Of a stretch of 64,000 nt of DNA, positions 17,879 to 25,473 are shown piece after piece. Every line of letters begins with the position of its first letter. Positions within the stretch are counted from its first letter, which is position 1. The stretch spans positions 1 through 64,000 of the forward strand of contig JBBQBI010000011.1 in the NCBI GenBank assembly GCA_038363005.1. Reading direction: 5' to 3'. The notes beneath the pieces are model-generated. The model was not told the origin of the DNA and made no database searches. It saw nothing but the letters and a program-made list of their open reading frames with translations. Source of the stretch: JAKOWB01 sp038363005 (GTDB lineage Bacteria; Pseudomonadota; Alphaproteobacteria; Kiloniellales; JACOMY01). Position numbers and translations under genes: made by a program.

Positions 17879-18499
17879 ATGATCGAGCTTTACACGGCGG
17901 CGACCGGCAATGGGCAGCGCCCGGCCCTGATCCTGGAAGAACTCGGGCTGCAATACACCGTGCGCAAGATCGACCTCTCGAAGGGCGAGCAGCGCAGCGC
18001 GCAGTTCCTGCGCCTCAACCCGCGCGGCCAGATCCCGGCGGTCGTCGACGACGAGGGGCCGGACGGCGAGCGCCTGGTGCTGAGCCAGTCCTATGCCATC
18101 CTGCTGCACTACGCGATGAAGTTCGGTCGCTTCATCCCCAAGGATTCCGGCCAGAAGGCGCTCATGCTGCAGTATCTCATGGCGGTGGCAAGCGACGCGG
18201 CGCCGGCCTCTGGCGTGGTCTTCGCGCTGCAGAACTTCGTGCCGGAGAAGATCGAGTCCACGGCCGAGTTCTTCATCGACCGCCTGATGGCCACCTTCCG
18301 CTACTTCGACCAGCGCCTGGGCCAGGCTGAGTATCTCGCCGGGCCGGAAATCACAGTTGCCGACTTGGCGCTTTATCCGGTCTTCGCCACCCGCAAGCCG
18401 CTGCTCGCCGAGCGTGGCGGCCTGAAGAACTTGGAGCGCTGGGGCGCCGCGCTGGGTGCCCGCCCGGCGATCCAGAAGGGCATGGCGGTGCCGGGATAG
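17879..18499 (+). CDS. glutathione S-transferase family protein
   Basis: 206 residues. Thioredoxin-like N-terminal domain (1-80) with MIELYTAATGNGQRPALILEELGLQY, NPRGQIPAVVD (cis-Pro) and LSQSYAILLHY for gamma-glutamyl binding. The alpha-helical C-terminal domain has the AGPEITVADLALYPVF motif, typical for the GST N-capping box (here TVADLALYP). Resembles the bacterial YfcG/GstB-like glutathione-dependent enzymes for disulfide or electrophile handling. Substrate not known. Own promoter region after the thioesterase. Confidence 0.92.
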   Translation: MIELYTAATGNGQRPALILEELGLQYTVRKIDLSKGEQRSAQFLRLNPRGQIPAVVDDEGPDGERLVLSQSYAILLHYAMKFGRFIPKDSGQKALMLQYLMAVASDAAPASGVVFALQNFVPEKIESTAEFFIDRLMATFRYFDQRLGQAEYLAGPEITVADLALYPVFATRKPLLAERGGLKNLERWGAALGARPAIQKGMAVPG

Positions 18500-18504
18500 G
18501 GCGC

Positions 18505-18897
18505 GTGACACGACAGGTCGGCGCCAGCGTGCTGCGGTGCGCGCTGCTGGCCCTGCTGCTCGGCGTCTGCTCTGTCGGCACAGCTGCGGTCGCCGGCGAG
18601 GCCGATGTCTTGGCCGTCGAGGTGACGCGGGCCAGCGACGACACCTACGGCTTCAGTGTCACGGTCCAGCACGCCGACAGCGGCTGGGAGCACTATGCCG
18701 ACCGCTGGGAGGTGCTGGGACCGGGCGGTGAGATCCTGGCCACCCGCGTGCTCGCGCATCCCCATGTCGAGGAGCAGCCCTTCGTCCGCAGCCTGTCCGG
18801 TGTCACGCTGCCGGCTGGGCTGGCCGCGGTCACCCTGCGTGCGCACGACAGCGAGCACGGCTACGGCGGCGCCGAGGTGACGGTGGCGCTGCCCTAG
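18505..18897 (+). CDS. small exported protein, unknown
   Basis: 130 residues starting at GTG 5 bases after the GST stop. A Sec signal peptide is clear (LRCALLALLLGVCSVGTAAVA, cleavage near AVAGEA). The 100-residue mature domain is beta-rich with an HADSGWEHYADRWEVLGPGGE stretch and an HPHVEEQPFVRS region; no metal-binding family can be named with certainty. Probably in the GST operon. Confidence 0.75.
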   Translation: MTRQVGASVLRCALLALLLGVCSVGTAAVAGEADVLAVEVTRASDDTYGFSVTVQHADSGWEHYADRWEVLGPGGEILATRVLAHPHVEEQPFVRSLSGVTLPAGLAAVTLRAHDSEHGYGGAEVTVALP

Positions 18898-19012
18898 GAT
18901 CGGCGGCCCCCGGCCACGGCTCGCCGGCCTGCCAGCGTCACTGGAAACCCGGCGAGGTTCGGGCTAGCGTTCGGACCGACACGTCGCGGCGCGTGTTGCC
19001 TCCGGAGCGTCG

Positions 19013-19219
19013 ATGACGAAGCAGCCCGACCGAACGCCACCTGCCGCCACGCCCGTCGTGCCGCACGACGAGGACGAGGTTCGCTTCACCTTGCGCGGAT
19101 CCTTCTATCTCTTCTCGCTGATCGACCGGGCGCGCGGCCGCCGGCCGGGCAAGATTTCGCGCAACACCTGGATCCTGGAAGCCATCACCGAGAAGCTGAA
19201 GAAGGAACAGCAGGACTGA
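19013..19219 (+). CDS. ribbon-helix-helix (Arc/CopG-like) DNA-binding protein
   Basis: 68 residues. After a Pro-rich, acidic N-terminus, one strand (EVRFTLRGSFY) and two helices (LFSLIDRARGR and SRNTWILEAITEKLKKEQ) match the ribbon-helix-helix fold; SRNTWILEAI is the typical second-helix start. Such dimers bind operators and act as repressors or antitoxins. No toxin gene is adjacent. It lies 6 bases from the convergent dehydrogenase-like gene and near the osmolyte transporter, so a regulatory role there is possible but unproven. Confidence 0.75.
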   Translation: MTKQPDRTPPAATPVVPHDEDEVRFTLRGSFYLFSLIDRARGRRPGKISRNTWILEAITEKLKKEQQD

Positions 19220-19225
19220 ACCGCG

Positions 19226-20392
19226 TCAGCTGTGCAGGCCGAAGCGGGCGCCTAGCGCCTTCAGGCCTTGGTCGATCCGCGTTGCCACATCATGCGACTG
19301 GGCCGGCGCGAAGCCGTCGAGCGTAATGTCGAGGCGGTCACGCAGTACGCGGCGGGCTTCCTCGGTATAGAGCACCCGGCCATCGGCCTCGACCGCGGCG
19401 ATGCCCTCGGCACGCTGGCCGGCCTCGTTGATCGCCACCGCCTCGGCCAGGGTCAGGTTGGCCGGCAGCATCAGCTCGGCGCCGCGTGCGCTGAGCACGG
19501 CGGGATAGCCGCCGGGCAGGCCATTGGGCCCGGGAATGTGCGACCGCTCGCCGCTGTCGGTCATGATCGCCAGCAGCACCTTGCACAGCGAACCCGCGGC
19601 CAGGGTGCTGGCGCCGGCTGCCGAGGGGATCGAGGAGCTGGCGGCAACGTCGGCGATCAGGGCGGCGCGGTCGAAGCTGCCGGTGACGTCGGTGCCGGCC
19701 AGCAGGATCTTCAGATAGAAGTCCTGCCCGAAGGTGGTGCCGCGCGTCAGGATGTTAAACGAGTGATGGTTGTGCGCCACGATGTAGGGCACGACATGGC
19801 GCATCGGCGCCTGCAGCTGGCGCGCCGCCACGTGCTGTATGGCAGGCACCAGCAGGTCGATGTTGCCGACGCCGATCGACGGTCCCGGTCCGGTGCGCGA
19901 CAGCGCGACGTTGACCAGGTCGGGATAGGACACGTTGAGGTACAGCGGCTGGATGCCGCTGACCTCGATGGCGCGCATCAGGTTGAAGGCCGGCGTCATG
20001 TGGGCGGCCGACCAGATGCCGGGGCCGACCGCCTGGAACTCCTGCCGGATGCCCGGCGGCAGCAGATCGCGCAGCCACCAGGCGGCGAAGCTTGCCGTGT
20101 TGACGACGATGGCCGGCTGCTCCTCACGCAGGATGCGTGCCGTGTGCTGCAGGTCGTCGAGGTCAGCCTGGCGGAAGACGATGTCCGGATAGAGCCCCAT
20201 GTAGCTGGCGCCGAACAGCGCCGAACGGGTCTTGCGCAGGCCGCGCTCGACATCGCGGCTGGCGGTCACGATGCGCCATCCCAGGTGGGGCACGCGGGTC
20301 AGGAACTCAGCGACCTGCCCGCCGACATTGCCCAGACCGAAGATCATCAAGGTCGGCTTCACCAAGCCCGCGTCTCCCCAGATCAACGCCAT
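19226..20392 (-). CDS. NAD(P)-binding saccharopine-dehydrogenase-like protein
   Basis: 388 residues. N-terminal Rossmann motif LMIFGLGNVGGQVAEFL (about 15-31), then VVNTASFAAWWLRDLLPPG near 96-115 and a large second domain, as in saccharopine/homospermidine-type dehydrogenases. It is a paralog of the gene at 21607 (shared WWLRDLLP, WSA-H, YPD-VN and LLVPA motifs), about one-third identical by eye. Substrate unknown; the adjacent transporter suggests a quaternary amine or amino-acid-derived compound. A TTG at about 20362, behind GGGGAGA, is an alternative start. Divergent from the transporter operon over a shared operator region. Confidence 0.75.
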   Translation of the reverse strand: MALIWGDAGLVKPTLMIFGLGNVGGQVAEFLTRVPHLGWRIVTASRDVERGLRKTRSALFGASYMGLYPDIVFRQADLDDLQHTARILREEQPAIVVNTASFAAWWLRDLLPPGIRQEFQAVGPGIWSAAHMTPAFNLMRAIEVSGIQPLYLNVSYPDLVNVALSRTGPGPSIGVGNIDLLVPAIQHVAARQLQAPMRHVVPYIVAHNHHSFNILTRGTTFGQDFYLKILLAGTDVTGSFDRAALIADVAASSSIPSAAGASTLAAGSLCKVLLAIMTDSGERSHIPGPNGLPGGYPAVLSARGAELMLPANLTLAEAVAINEAGQRAEGIAAVEADGRVLYTEEARRVLRDRLDITLDGFAPAQSHDVATRIDQGLKALGARFGLHS

Positions 20393-20447
20393 CGGCGCCT
20401 CGCGACTATGACTGTTTTGCCGCGCTTTGCCAGTGAAGAAAAGTCCA

Positions 20448-20477
20448 TGACGTCAAAATGACGTCACTCTGATGTCA
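20448..20477. promoter_or_regulatory. three phased TGACGTCA operator-like repeats
   Basis: Two perfect palindromes TGACGTCA (20448-20455, 20459-20466) and a one-mismatch copy TGATGTCA (20470-20477) are spaced exactly 11 bases centre to centre, one helical turn. They lie in the 208-base divergent space between the dehydrogenase-like gene and the transporter operon, in an AT-rich setting. The regulator is unknown; the ribbon-helix-helix protein at 19013 is one candidate. Confidence 0.65.
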
Positions 20478-20600
20478 TTGATTTTATTTGATTATTTCTA
20501 TTCTTCAACTCCATGATGCCGGACGTCGCCAGAAGGCAGCGGCGGCCGGTACGCGGACCCGTGTATCGCGCGACAACGGTCAGCCCGGAGGGACGACACC

Positions 20601-21497
20601 ATGCAGTCCAAGTTCAGCAGGCGCGGCATCCTCGCCAGTGCGCTGGTTATCGGTTCACTGGCCCTGGTCGGGCCGGCAGCGGCGGCCGATAAGATCACCG
20701 TCGGCTCGAAGAACTACACCGAGAGCATCGTGATCACCCACATGCTGGCCGACCTGCTCGAAGCCAAGGGCTACGAGGTCGACCGCAAGATCGGCCTGGG
20801 CGGCACCTCGGTGATCCACGAGGCGATCGTCAGCGGCGAGATCGATGTCTATCCCGAGTACACCGGCACAGCGCTACTGGTGATCCTGAAGCATGCGGTG
20901 GTGAACGATCCCGCCGAGGCCTACAAGATCGTCAAGGAAGGCTACGCCACGCAGTTCGGCCTGACCTGGCTGGAGCCGATCGGCTTCAACGATACCTATG
21001 CGCTGGCGATGCGCCGCGCCGATGCCGAGGCCATGGGCATCCACTCGCTCAGCGACCTGGCCGCCCATTCCGGCGAGCTCGTGCTGGGGTCGACCCAGGA
21101 GTTCCTGGTGCGCCCCGACGCGCTGCCCGGCCTGGAGAGCACCTATGGCATGAAGTTCAAGGACGGCCGCGGCATGGATCCGGGCCTGGTCTACCAGGCC
21201 ATCGCCAGCAAGAACGTGGACGTCATCTCGGTCTTCACCACCGACGGGCGGATCAAGGCGAACGACCTGGTGGCGCTGACCGACGACAAGAGCTTCTTCC
21301 CGCCCTACTACCTGACGCCGGTGGTGCGCAGCCAGACGCTGGAGCAGCACCCTGACGTGGCCGCGGCCCTGAACGCCCTGGCTGGCAAGATCGACGAGGC
21401 GACGATGATCTCGATCAACTCCATGATCGACCAGGATAAGCGTCCAGCCGAAGAGGTCGCCAAGGAATTCCTGCAGAAGGCCGGCCTGCTGCCCTGA
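20601..21497 (+). CDS. ABC transporter substrate-binding protein, quaternary amine type (OpuC/OsmF-like)
   Basis: 298 residues with a twin-Arg-like/Sec signal (SRRGILASALVIG ... AAAA). The mature part begins KITVGSKNYTESIVITHMLAD, the typical opening of type-III OpuAC binding proteins for glycine betaine, choline or carnitine; GGTSVIHEAIVSGEIDVYPEYTGTAL follows. Good Shine-Dalgarno GGAGG. The first gene of a five-gene run (binding protein, dehydrogenase-like enzyme, ATPase, two permeases). Periplasmic. The exact ligand cannot be read here, and the paired oxidoreductase hints at a ligand that is catabolised and not simply an osmoprotectant. Confidence 0.92.
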   Translation: MQSKFSRRGILASALVIGSLALVGPAAAADKITVGSKNYTESIVITHMLADLLEAKGYEVDRKIGLGGTSVIHEAIVSGEIDVYPEYTGTALLVILKHAVVNDPAEAYKIVKEGYATQFGLTWLEPIGFNDTYALAMRRADAEAMGIHSLSDLAAHSGELVLGSTQEFLVRPDALPGLESTYGMKFKDGRGMDPGLVYQAIASKNVDVISVFTTDGRIKANDLVALTDDKSFFPPYYLTPVVRSQTLEQHPDVAAALNALAGKIDEATMISINSMIDQDKRPAEEVAKEFLQKAGLLP

Positions 21498-21542
21498 TCG
21501 GGCGGCTGTCTCCTTCTCCCTTGCCAACCCAACGTGACGACG

Positions 21543-21570
21543 GGGTGCGGGTGAGCCATCACCCGCACCC
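21543..21570 (+). terminator. perfect 12-bp hairpin after the binding-protein gene
   Basis: GGGTGCGGGTGA pairs perfectly with TCACCCGCACCC around a GCCA loop, 45 bases after the stop codon. There is no T-run. It probably protects or attenuates the message so the binding protein is produced in excess over the permeases, as is common in ABC operons. Confidence 0.6.
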
Positions 21571-21606
21571 AGCCGCGCCCCCACCTGATTGGACAGCTCC
21601 GCACCC

Positions 21607-22767
21607 ATGACCCTGTCGCGACGGAAAGTCATTGTCTTCGGCGCCGGCGAGCTCGGCGGCATCGTTGCCGAGCTGCTGGTCCGGCACCCCCGGTTTCGTG
21701 GCGAGATCATCCTCGCCGATGTCAATCTCGACCTGGCGCTGCGCCGCGCCAATTCGGCCCAGCAAGGTGGCTTGCAGTGGGGCACCGACACGCTGGTGAC
21801 CGCGCGGGCGGTGGACCTGCGCAACATCGACCAGACCGCGAGCCTGCTGGCGGACCTATCCCCGGACCTCGTGTTCAATGCCACCACGTTGGCCACCTGG
21901 TGGCTGCGTGACCTGCTGCCGGATGCGGTGAAGCAGCGCCTGCATGTGGTCGGCGCCGGATCGGGCGTCTGGTCGGCCTCGCATGCCGCGCTGGCCTATA
22001 ACCTGATGCTGGCCGTGCGTGGGGCCGGCCTCACGGTTCCGGTGATCAATAGCTCCTATCCCGACGCGGTCAATCCGGCCCTGGCCGCGGCTGGGCTGGC
22101 GCCCGACCTGGGTATCGGCAATGGCGACCTGCTGGTGCCTGCCTTGCAGCAGGTGATCGGCCGGGCGCAGGCTGTCGAGCCGCACCGTGTCGGCATTGTG
22201 CTCGTGGCGCACCACTTCCACGCCTACAACATCCTGATGCACGGCAACGCCCACGGCCTGGCGTTTCCGGTACGAGTTACCGTCGATGGCCGCGAGGTCA
22301 CCCAGGACATCGACTGGAGCGAGACCTTCGCCAGCGTGCCCGACGTCGCCCGGATTCCGGGTGCCGCCGCCGCCACCTGGATCGTCGCCGCCTCGGCGAT
22401 CCGTACGCTGATGGCGCTGCTCGAGCCGGCTGGCCAGCTGATCCACGCGCCCGGTCCCCTGGGTCTCGTTGGCGGCTACCCATTGCGGGTCGACGGCAAG
22501 GGCATCGCGCTGGCGCTGCCGCCGGGCGTCGACCGTGCCGCAGCGCTGGCCTGCAACTGGACGGCGCAGCGCGCAGAGGGCATCGAGACGATCGAGCCGG
22601 ATGGCACCATCCGTCTGACTGACGTCGCCGCCGGGACGCTGAAAGAGGTCTTCGGCTACGAGTGCCGCCGCTATCCGCTGGCGGACTGCATGGCCATAGC
22701 GAAGGAGCTGACCACCGCGCTACGATCGCTGGGCCAGCGCCACGGCGTTGTGCTGCAGACCCACTAG
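21607..22767 (+). CDS. NAD(P)-binding saccharopine-dehydrogenase-like protein (paralog)
   Basis: 386 residues from the ATG MTLSRRKVIVFGAGELGG; an in-frame TTG six codons upstream is less likely. Rossmann motif at residues 7-15 and the family-specific TWWLRDLLPDAV (about 98-109), VWSASHAALAYNL and NSSYPDAVNPAL segments are shared with the paralog at 19226. It lies inside the transporter operon (between binding protein and ATPase), so its reaction likely concerns the imported compound. No catalytic mechanism can be assigned; opine- or homospermidine-type dehydrogenases are the nearest fold relatives that I can suggest. Confidence 0.78.
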   Translation: MTLSRRKVIVFGAGELGGIVAELLVRHPRFRGEIILADVNLDLALRRANSAQQGGLQWGTDTLVTARAVDLRNIDQTASLLADLSPDLVFNATTLATWWLRDLLPDAVKQRLHVVGAGSGVWSASHAALAYNLMLAVRGAGLTVPVINSSYPDAVNPALAAAGLAPDLGIGNGDLLVPALQQVIGRAQAVEPHRVGIVLVAHHFHAYNILMHGNAHGLAFPVRVTVDGREVTQDIDWSETFASVPDVARIPGAAAATWIVAASAIRTLMALLEPAGQLIHAPGPLGLVGGYPLRVDGKGIALALPPGVDRAAALACNWTAQRAEGIETIEPDGTIRLTDVAAGTLKEVFGYECRRYPLADCMAIAKELTTALRSLGQRHGVVLQTH

Positions 22768-22782
22768 CGTCACTGGGACACC

Positions 22783-23751
22783 ATGTCGGATGCCCTGCGC
22801 CTGGAGGCCGTGACCAAGAGCTACGGCAGCACCGCGGTCGTCAAGGGCGCCAGCTTTGCCGTCAAGACCGGCCAATTCTGCGCCATCGTCGGTCCCTCGG
22901 GCTGCGGCAAGACCACAACCTTGAAAATGATCAACCGGATCATCGAGCCGACTTCCGGCCGGATCTTCATTGAGGGCCAGGACGCCGCCGCGATCGATCC
23001 GGTGCAGCTGCGCCGGCGCATCGGCTATGTCATCCAGCAGGTCGGCCTGTTCCCCCACATGAGCGTCGAGGACAATGTCGCCGCGGTGCTGCGCATCACC
23101 GGGCGACCGCGCGAGGAACGCCGCCGCCTGGCGCACGCCATGCTCGACCTGGTGGGGCTGCCGGCCAGCCAGTACGCCCGGCGTCGCCCCAGCGCGCTGT
23201 CCGGCGGGCAGCAGCAGCGGGTCGGCGTGGCCCGGGCGCTGGTGGCCGATCCCGAGCTGATCCTGATGGACGAGCCCTTCGCCGCCGTCGACCCGGTGGT
23301 GCGCAAGCAGTTGCAGGACGAGTTGCGGCGCATCCAGGCGGAAACCGGCAAGACCATCGTCTTCGTGACCCACGACCTGCCGGAGGCCTTCAGCCTGGCG
23401 AGCCACATCGTCATCTTCAAGGATGGTCAGGTGGTGCAGGCGGGCGGGCCGGAAGAGCTGCTTTTTGCGCCGGCCTCGCCCTTTGTCTCCGATTACCTGG
23501 CGGAAAGCCGGGAGCTGCTGGGCCTGCGCTTCATGCAGGCGCGCGGCTTCGCCACACCGGGCGGCGGCGGCGTGCCGGACCTGCCGGGCGATGCCTCGGT
23601 GCTCGATGTCGTGCAGGCCCTGGCGCGGCGCACCGTCGGTGACCGCCTCGCGCCGATCCTGCTGGGCGATGCGCAAGGCGCGCAGACTTGGCAGCTGCAG
23701 CCGCAGGACCTGGTCCGCGCCATCGTCGGCGCCGTCGCCACGTCAGGCTGA
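22783..23751 (+). CDS. ABC transporter ATP-binding protein, quaternary amine type
   Basis: 322 residues. Walker A GPSGCGKTTT (about 38-47), Q-loop IQQVGLFPHMSVEDN, signature LSGGQQQRVGVARAL, Walker B LILMDEPFAAVDP, and switch His in FVTHDLPEAF. The C-terminal 80 residues are an accessory domain, shorter than two CBS repeats. This matches OpuCA/YehX-like ATPases. Energises import with the permeases at 23761 and 24381. Operon: 15 bases after the dehydrogenase-like gene, 9 before the first permease. Confidence 0.95.
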   Translation: MSDALRLEAVTKSYGSTAVVKGASFAVKTGQFCAIVGPSGCGKTTTLKMINRIIEPTSGRIFIEGQDAAAIDPVQLRRRIGYVIQQVGLFPHMSVEDNVAAVLRITGRPREERRRLAHAMLDLVGLPASQYARRRPSALSGGQQQRVGVARALVADPELILMDEPFAAVDPVVRKQLQDELRRIQAETGKTIVFVTHDLPEAFSLASHIVIFKDGQVVQAGGPEELLFAPASPFVSDYLAESRELLGLRFMQARGFATPGGGGVPDLPGDASVLDVVQALARRTVGDRLAPILLGDAQGAQTWQLQPQDLVRAIVGAVATSG

Positions 23752-23760
23752 CGCAGCGCG

Positions 23761-24372
23761 ATGGACTACATCCTCGGCGCGCCGCAGGTGATCCTGGAGC
23801 TGGCCCTGCAGCACCTCGCGGTGTCCGGCGGGGCGGTGTTGATCGCCCTGCTGCTGGGCCTGCCGCTGGGTATCCTGGCGGCCAAGGTGCGCTGGCTCGA
23901 ACTGCCGGTGCTGACCTTCGCCGGCCTGCTGTACCTGATCCCCAGCCTGGCGCTCTTCGCCTTCCTGATCCCGACCCTCGGCCTGGGTACCCAGACCGCC
24001 GTGGTCGGGCTCAGCATCTATTCGCTGCTGGTGATCATGCGCAACGTCGCTATCGGCCTGGGCAGCGTGCCGGAGCCGCTGCGCGAAGCGGCGCGCGGCA
24101 TCGGCATGACCGCGGGTCAGAGCTTCCGCCTGGTCGAGCTGCCGCTGGCCCTGCCGCTGATCATCGCCGGGGTGCGGATCGCCACGGTGATGACCATCGG
24201 CATCGCCAGCCTGGCCGCCTATATCGGCGCCGGGGGTTTCGGCGTGCTGATCTTTCGCGGCATCGCCACCGCCGACAACGACCTGATCGTCGCCGGTGCG
24301 CTGCCCACCGCCCTGATGGCCCTGGCCTGCGACGCGCTGCTGCGGCGGCTCGAACGCCGGCTGCGGCGCTAG
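23761..24372 (+). CDS. ABC transporter permease, quaternary amine type
   Basis: 203 residues with five hydrophobic helices and the EAA loop (EPLREAARGIGMTAGQSFRLVELPLALP, about 103-130) that contacts the ATPase. Length fits OpuCB/OpuCD-type permeases (about 210). The two permeases in this operon likely form a heterodimer. The next permease starts 9 bases after its stop. Confidence 0.94.
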   Translation: MDYILGAPQVILELALQHLAVSGGAVLIALLLGLPLGILAAKVRWLELPVLTFAGLLYLIPSLALFAFLIPTLGLGTQTAVVGLSIYSLLVIMRNVAIGLGSVPEPLREAARGIGMTAGQSFRLVELPLALPLIIAGVRIATVMTIGIASLAAYIGAGGFGVLIFRGIATADNDLIVAGALPTALMALACDALLRRLERRLRR

Positions 24373-24380
24373 GCGGCGAC

Positions 24381-25040
24381 ATGGACGCGCTGATCACCTT
24401 CTTCGCGCAGAATGCCGAGCTGCTCGGCAAGCTGGTCCGCCAGCACCTGGTGCTCAGCGCCGCCGGCACCGGCCTGGGTTTCTGCATTGCATTTCCCATG
24501 GCGGTGGCCGGATCGCTGCTGCCGCGCCTGGGGCAGGGCTTCGCCACCGTCGCCAACCTGGCGCAGACGGTACCCAGCTTCGCCGTCCTCGGGCTGGCGA
24601 TCCCGCTGCTTGGCATCGGGTTCGCGCCGGCCCTTCTGGCGCTGACCCTGCGCGCGCTGCTGCCGATCTTCCTGAATGCCTACGTCGGGCTGCGCGAGCT
24701 GGATCCGGCACTGCGCGAGGCGGCCAAGGGCATCGGCATGACGCGGTGGCAGAGCCTGGTGCTGGTCGAGCTGCCGCTGTCGCTGCCGGCGGTGGTCGGC
24801 GGCCTGCGCACGGCGGCGGTCGAAAGCATCGGCATCGCCACGCTGGCGGCCTTCATCGGCGGTGGTGGACTGGGCGACCTGATCCTGCAGGGCATCGCAC
24901 TGCGCGACACCGTGCGCCTGCTGGCCGGCGCCCTGCCGGCGGCGGGGCTGGCGATCCTGGTCGAGCTGACGCTGGCGGCGCTGCAGGCCTACCTGGTGCG
25001 CCGCACGCTTCGCGGCAGCGCCGGGACCCCGGCGCCCTAG
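24381..25040 (+). CDS. ABC transporter permease, quaternary amine type
   Basis: 219 residues from ATG at MDALITFFAQN. Similar in layout to the preceding permease, with EAA loop DPALREAAKGIGMTRWQSLVLVELPLSLPAV. The open frame continues far upstream but there it is only the shadow of the ATPase and first permease. Last gene of the transporter operon; converges with a small gene 10 bases away. Confidence 0.94.
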   Translation: MDALITFFAQNAELLGKLVRQHLVLSAAGTGLGFCIAFPMAVAGSLLPRLGQGFATVANLAQTVPSFAVLGLAIPLLGIGFAPALLALTLRALLPIFLNAYVGLRELDPALREAAKGIGMTRWQSLVLVELPLSLPAVVGGLRTAAVESIGIATLAAFIGGGGLGDLILQGIALRDTVRLLAGALPAAGLAILVELTLAALQAYLVRRTLRGSAGTPAP

Positions 25041-25049
25041 CGCGCTGCC

Positions 25050-25283
25050 CTACAGCTCCGCCCTGAGCGTGATCTCGACCCACTGCGCGTCGGCGCCGGT
25101 GGTATCGGCCGGCTGGCAGCGGAAGCGATAGGTGACAGCGGCGCCGCGGCGGTAGCGCTGCGACACCATTCCGGCCAGCATGGCCGCCTGCACCCAGCAG
25201 CTATCCTCGTCGACGTAGGTCACCGGTGGCGCGATGTATTCGCAGAAGCTCACCACGCAGACCGCAAGCAGCATTTCCATCAT
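25050..25283 (-). CDS. small hypothetical protein, possibly exported
   Basis: 77 residues with a short hydrophobic start (MMEMLLAVCVVSF) and four cysteines (positions 9, 14, 29 and about 56). The motif CWVQAAMLAGMVSQRYRRG is reminiscent of a recurrent alphaproteobacterial orphan protein. No function known. Between two convergent or distinct units, it is translated toward the transporter operon's end. Coding quality is moderate; a chance open frame cannot be excluded. Confidence 0.55.
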   Translation of the reverse strand: MMEMLLAVCVVSFCEYIAPPVTYVDEDSCWVQAAMLAGMVSQRYRRGAAVTYRFRCQPADTTGADAQWVEITLRAEL

Positions 25284-25390
25284 CTGTCGGCACCCCCCGA
25301 CTCTGAATGACAGAAGTGTGACAGCTTTTCAGTTTGCTGGAAAGCGCACCGTGTGCGCTGAGATTGTTGCGCAGGTGGAAAGGGTCGCAG

Positions 25391-25424
25391 AGAAAAGGGG
25401 CCGGTCCCTCGCGGAACCGGCCCC
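25391..25424 (-). terminator. intrinsic terminator of glnB-glnA
   Basis: On the minus strand the arms GGGGCCGGT and ACCGGCCCC (9 perfect pairs, about 10-base loop) are followed by TTTTCTCT. It lies about 50 bases after the glnA stop, so it should end the glnB-glnA message. Confidence 0.8.
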
Positions 25425-25473
25425 AGGCTTCAACCCGGACTACAACAGGGACTCTCTCTCGGTAAGCCTCGGC

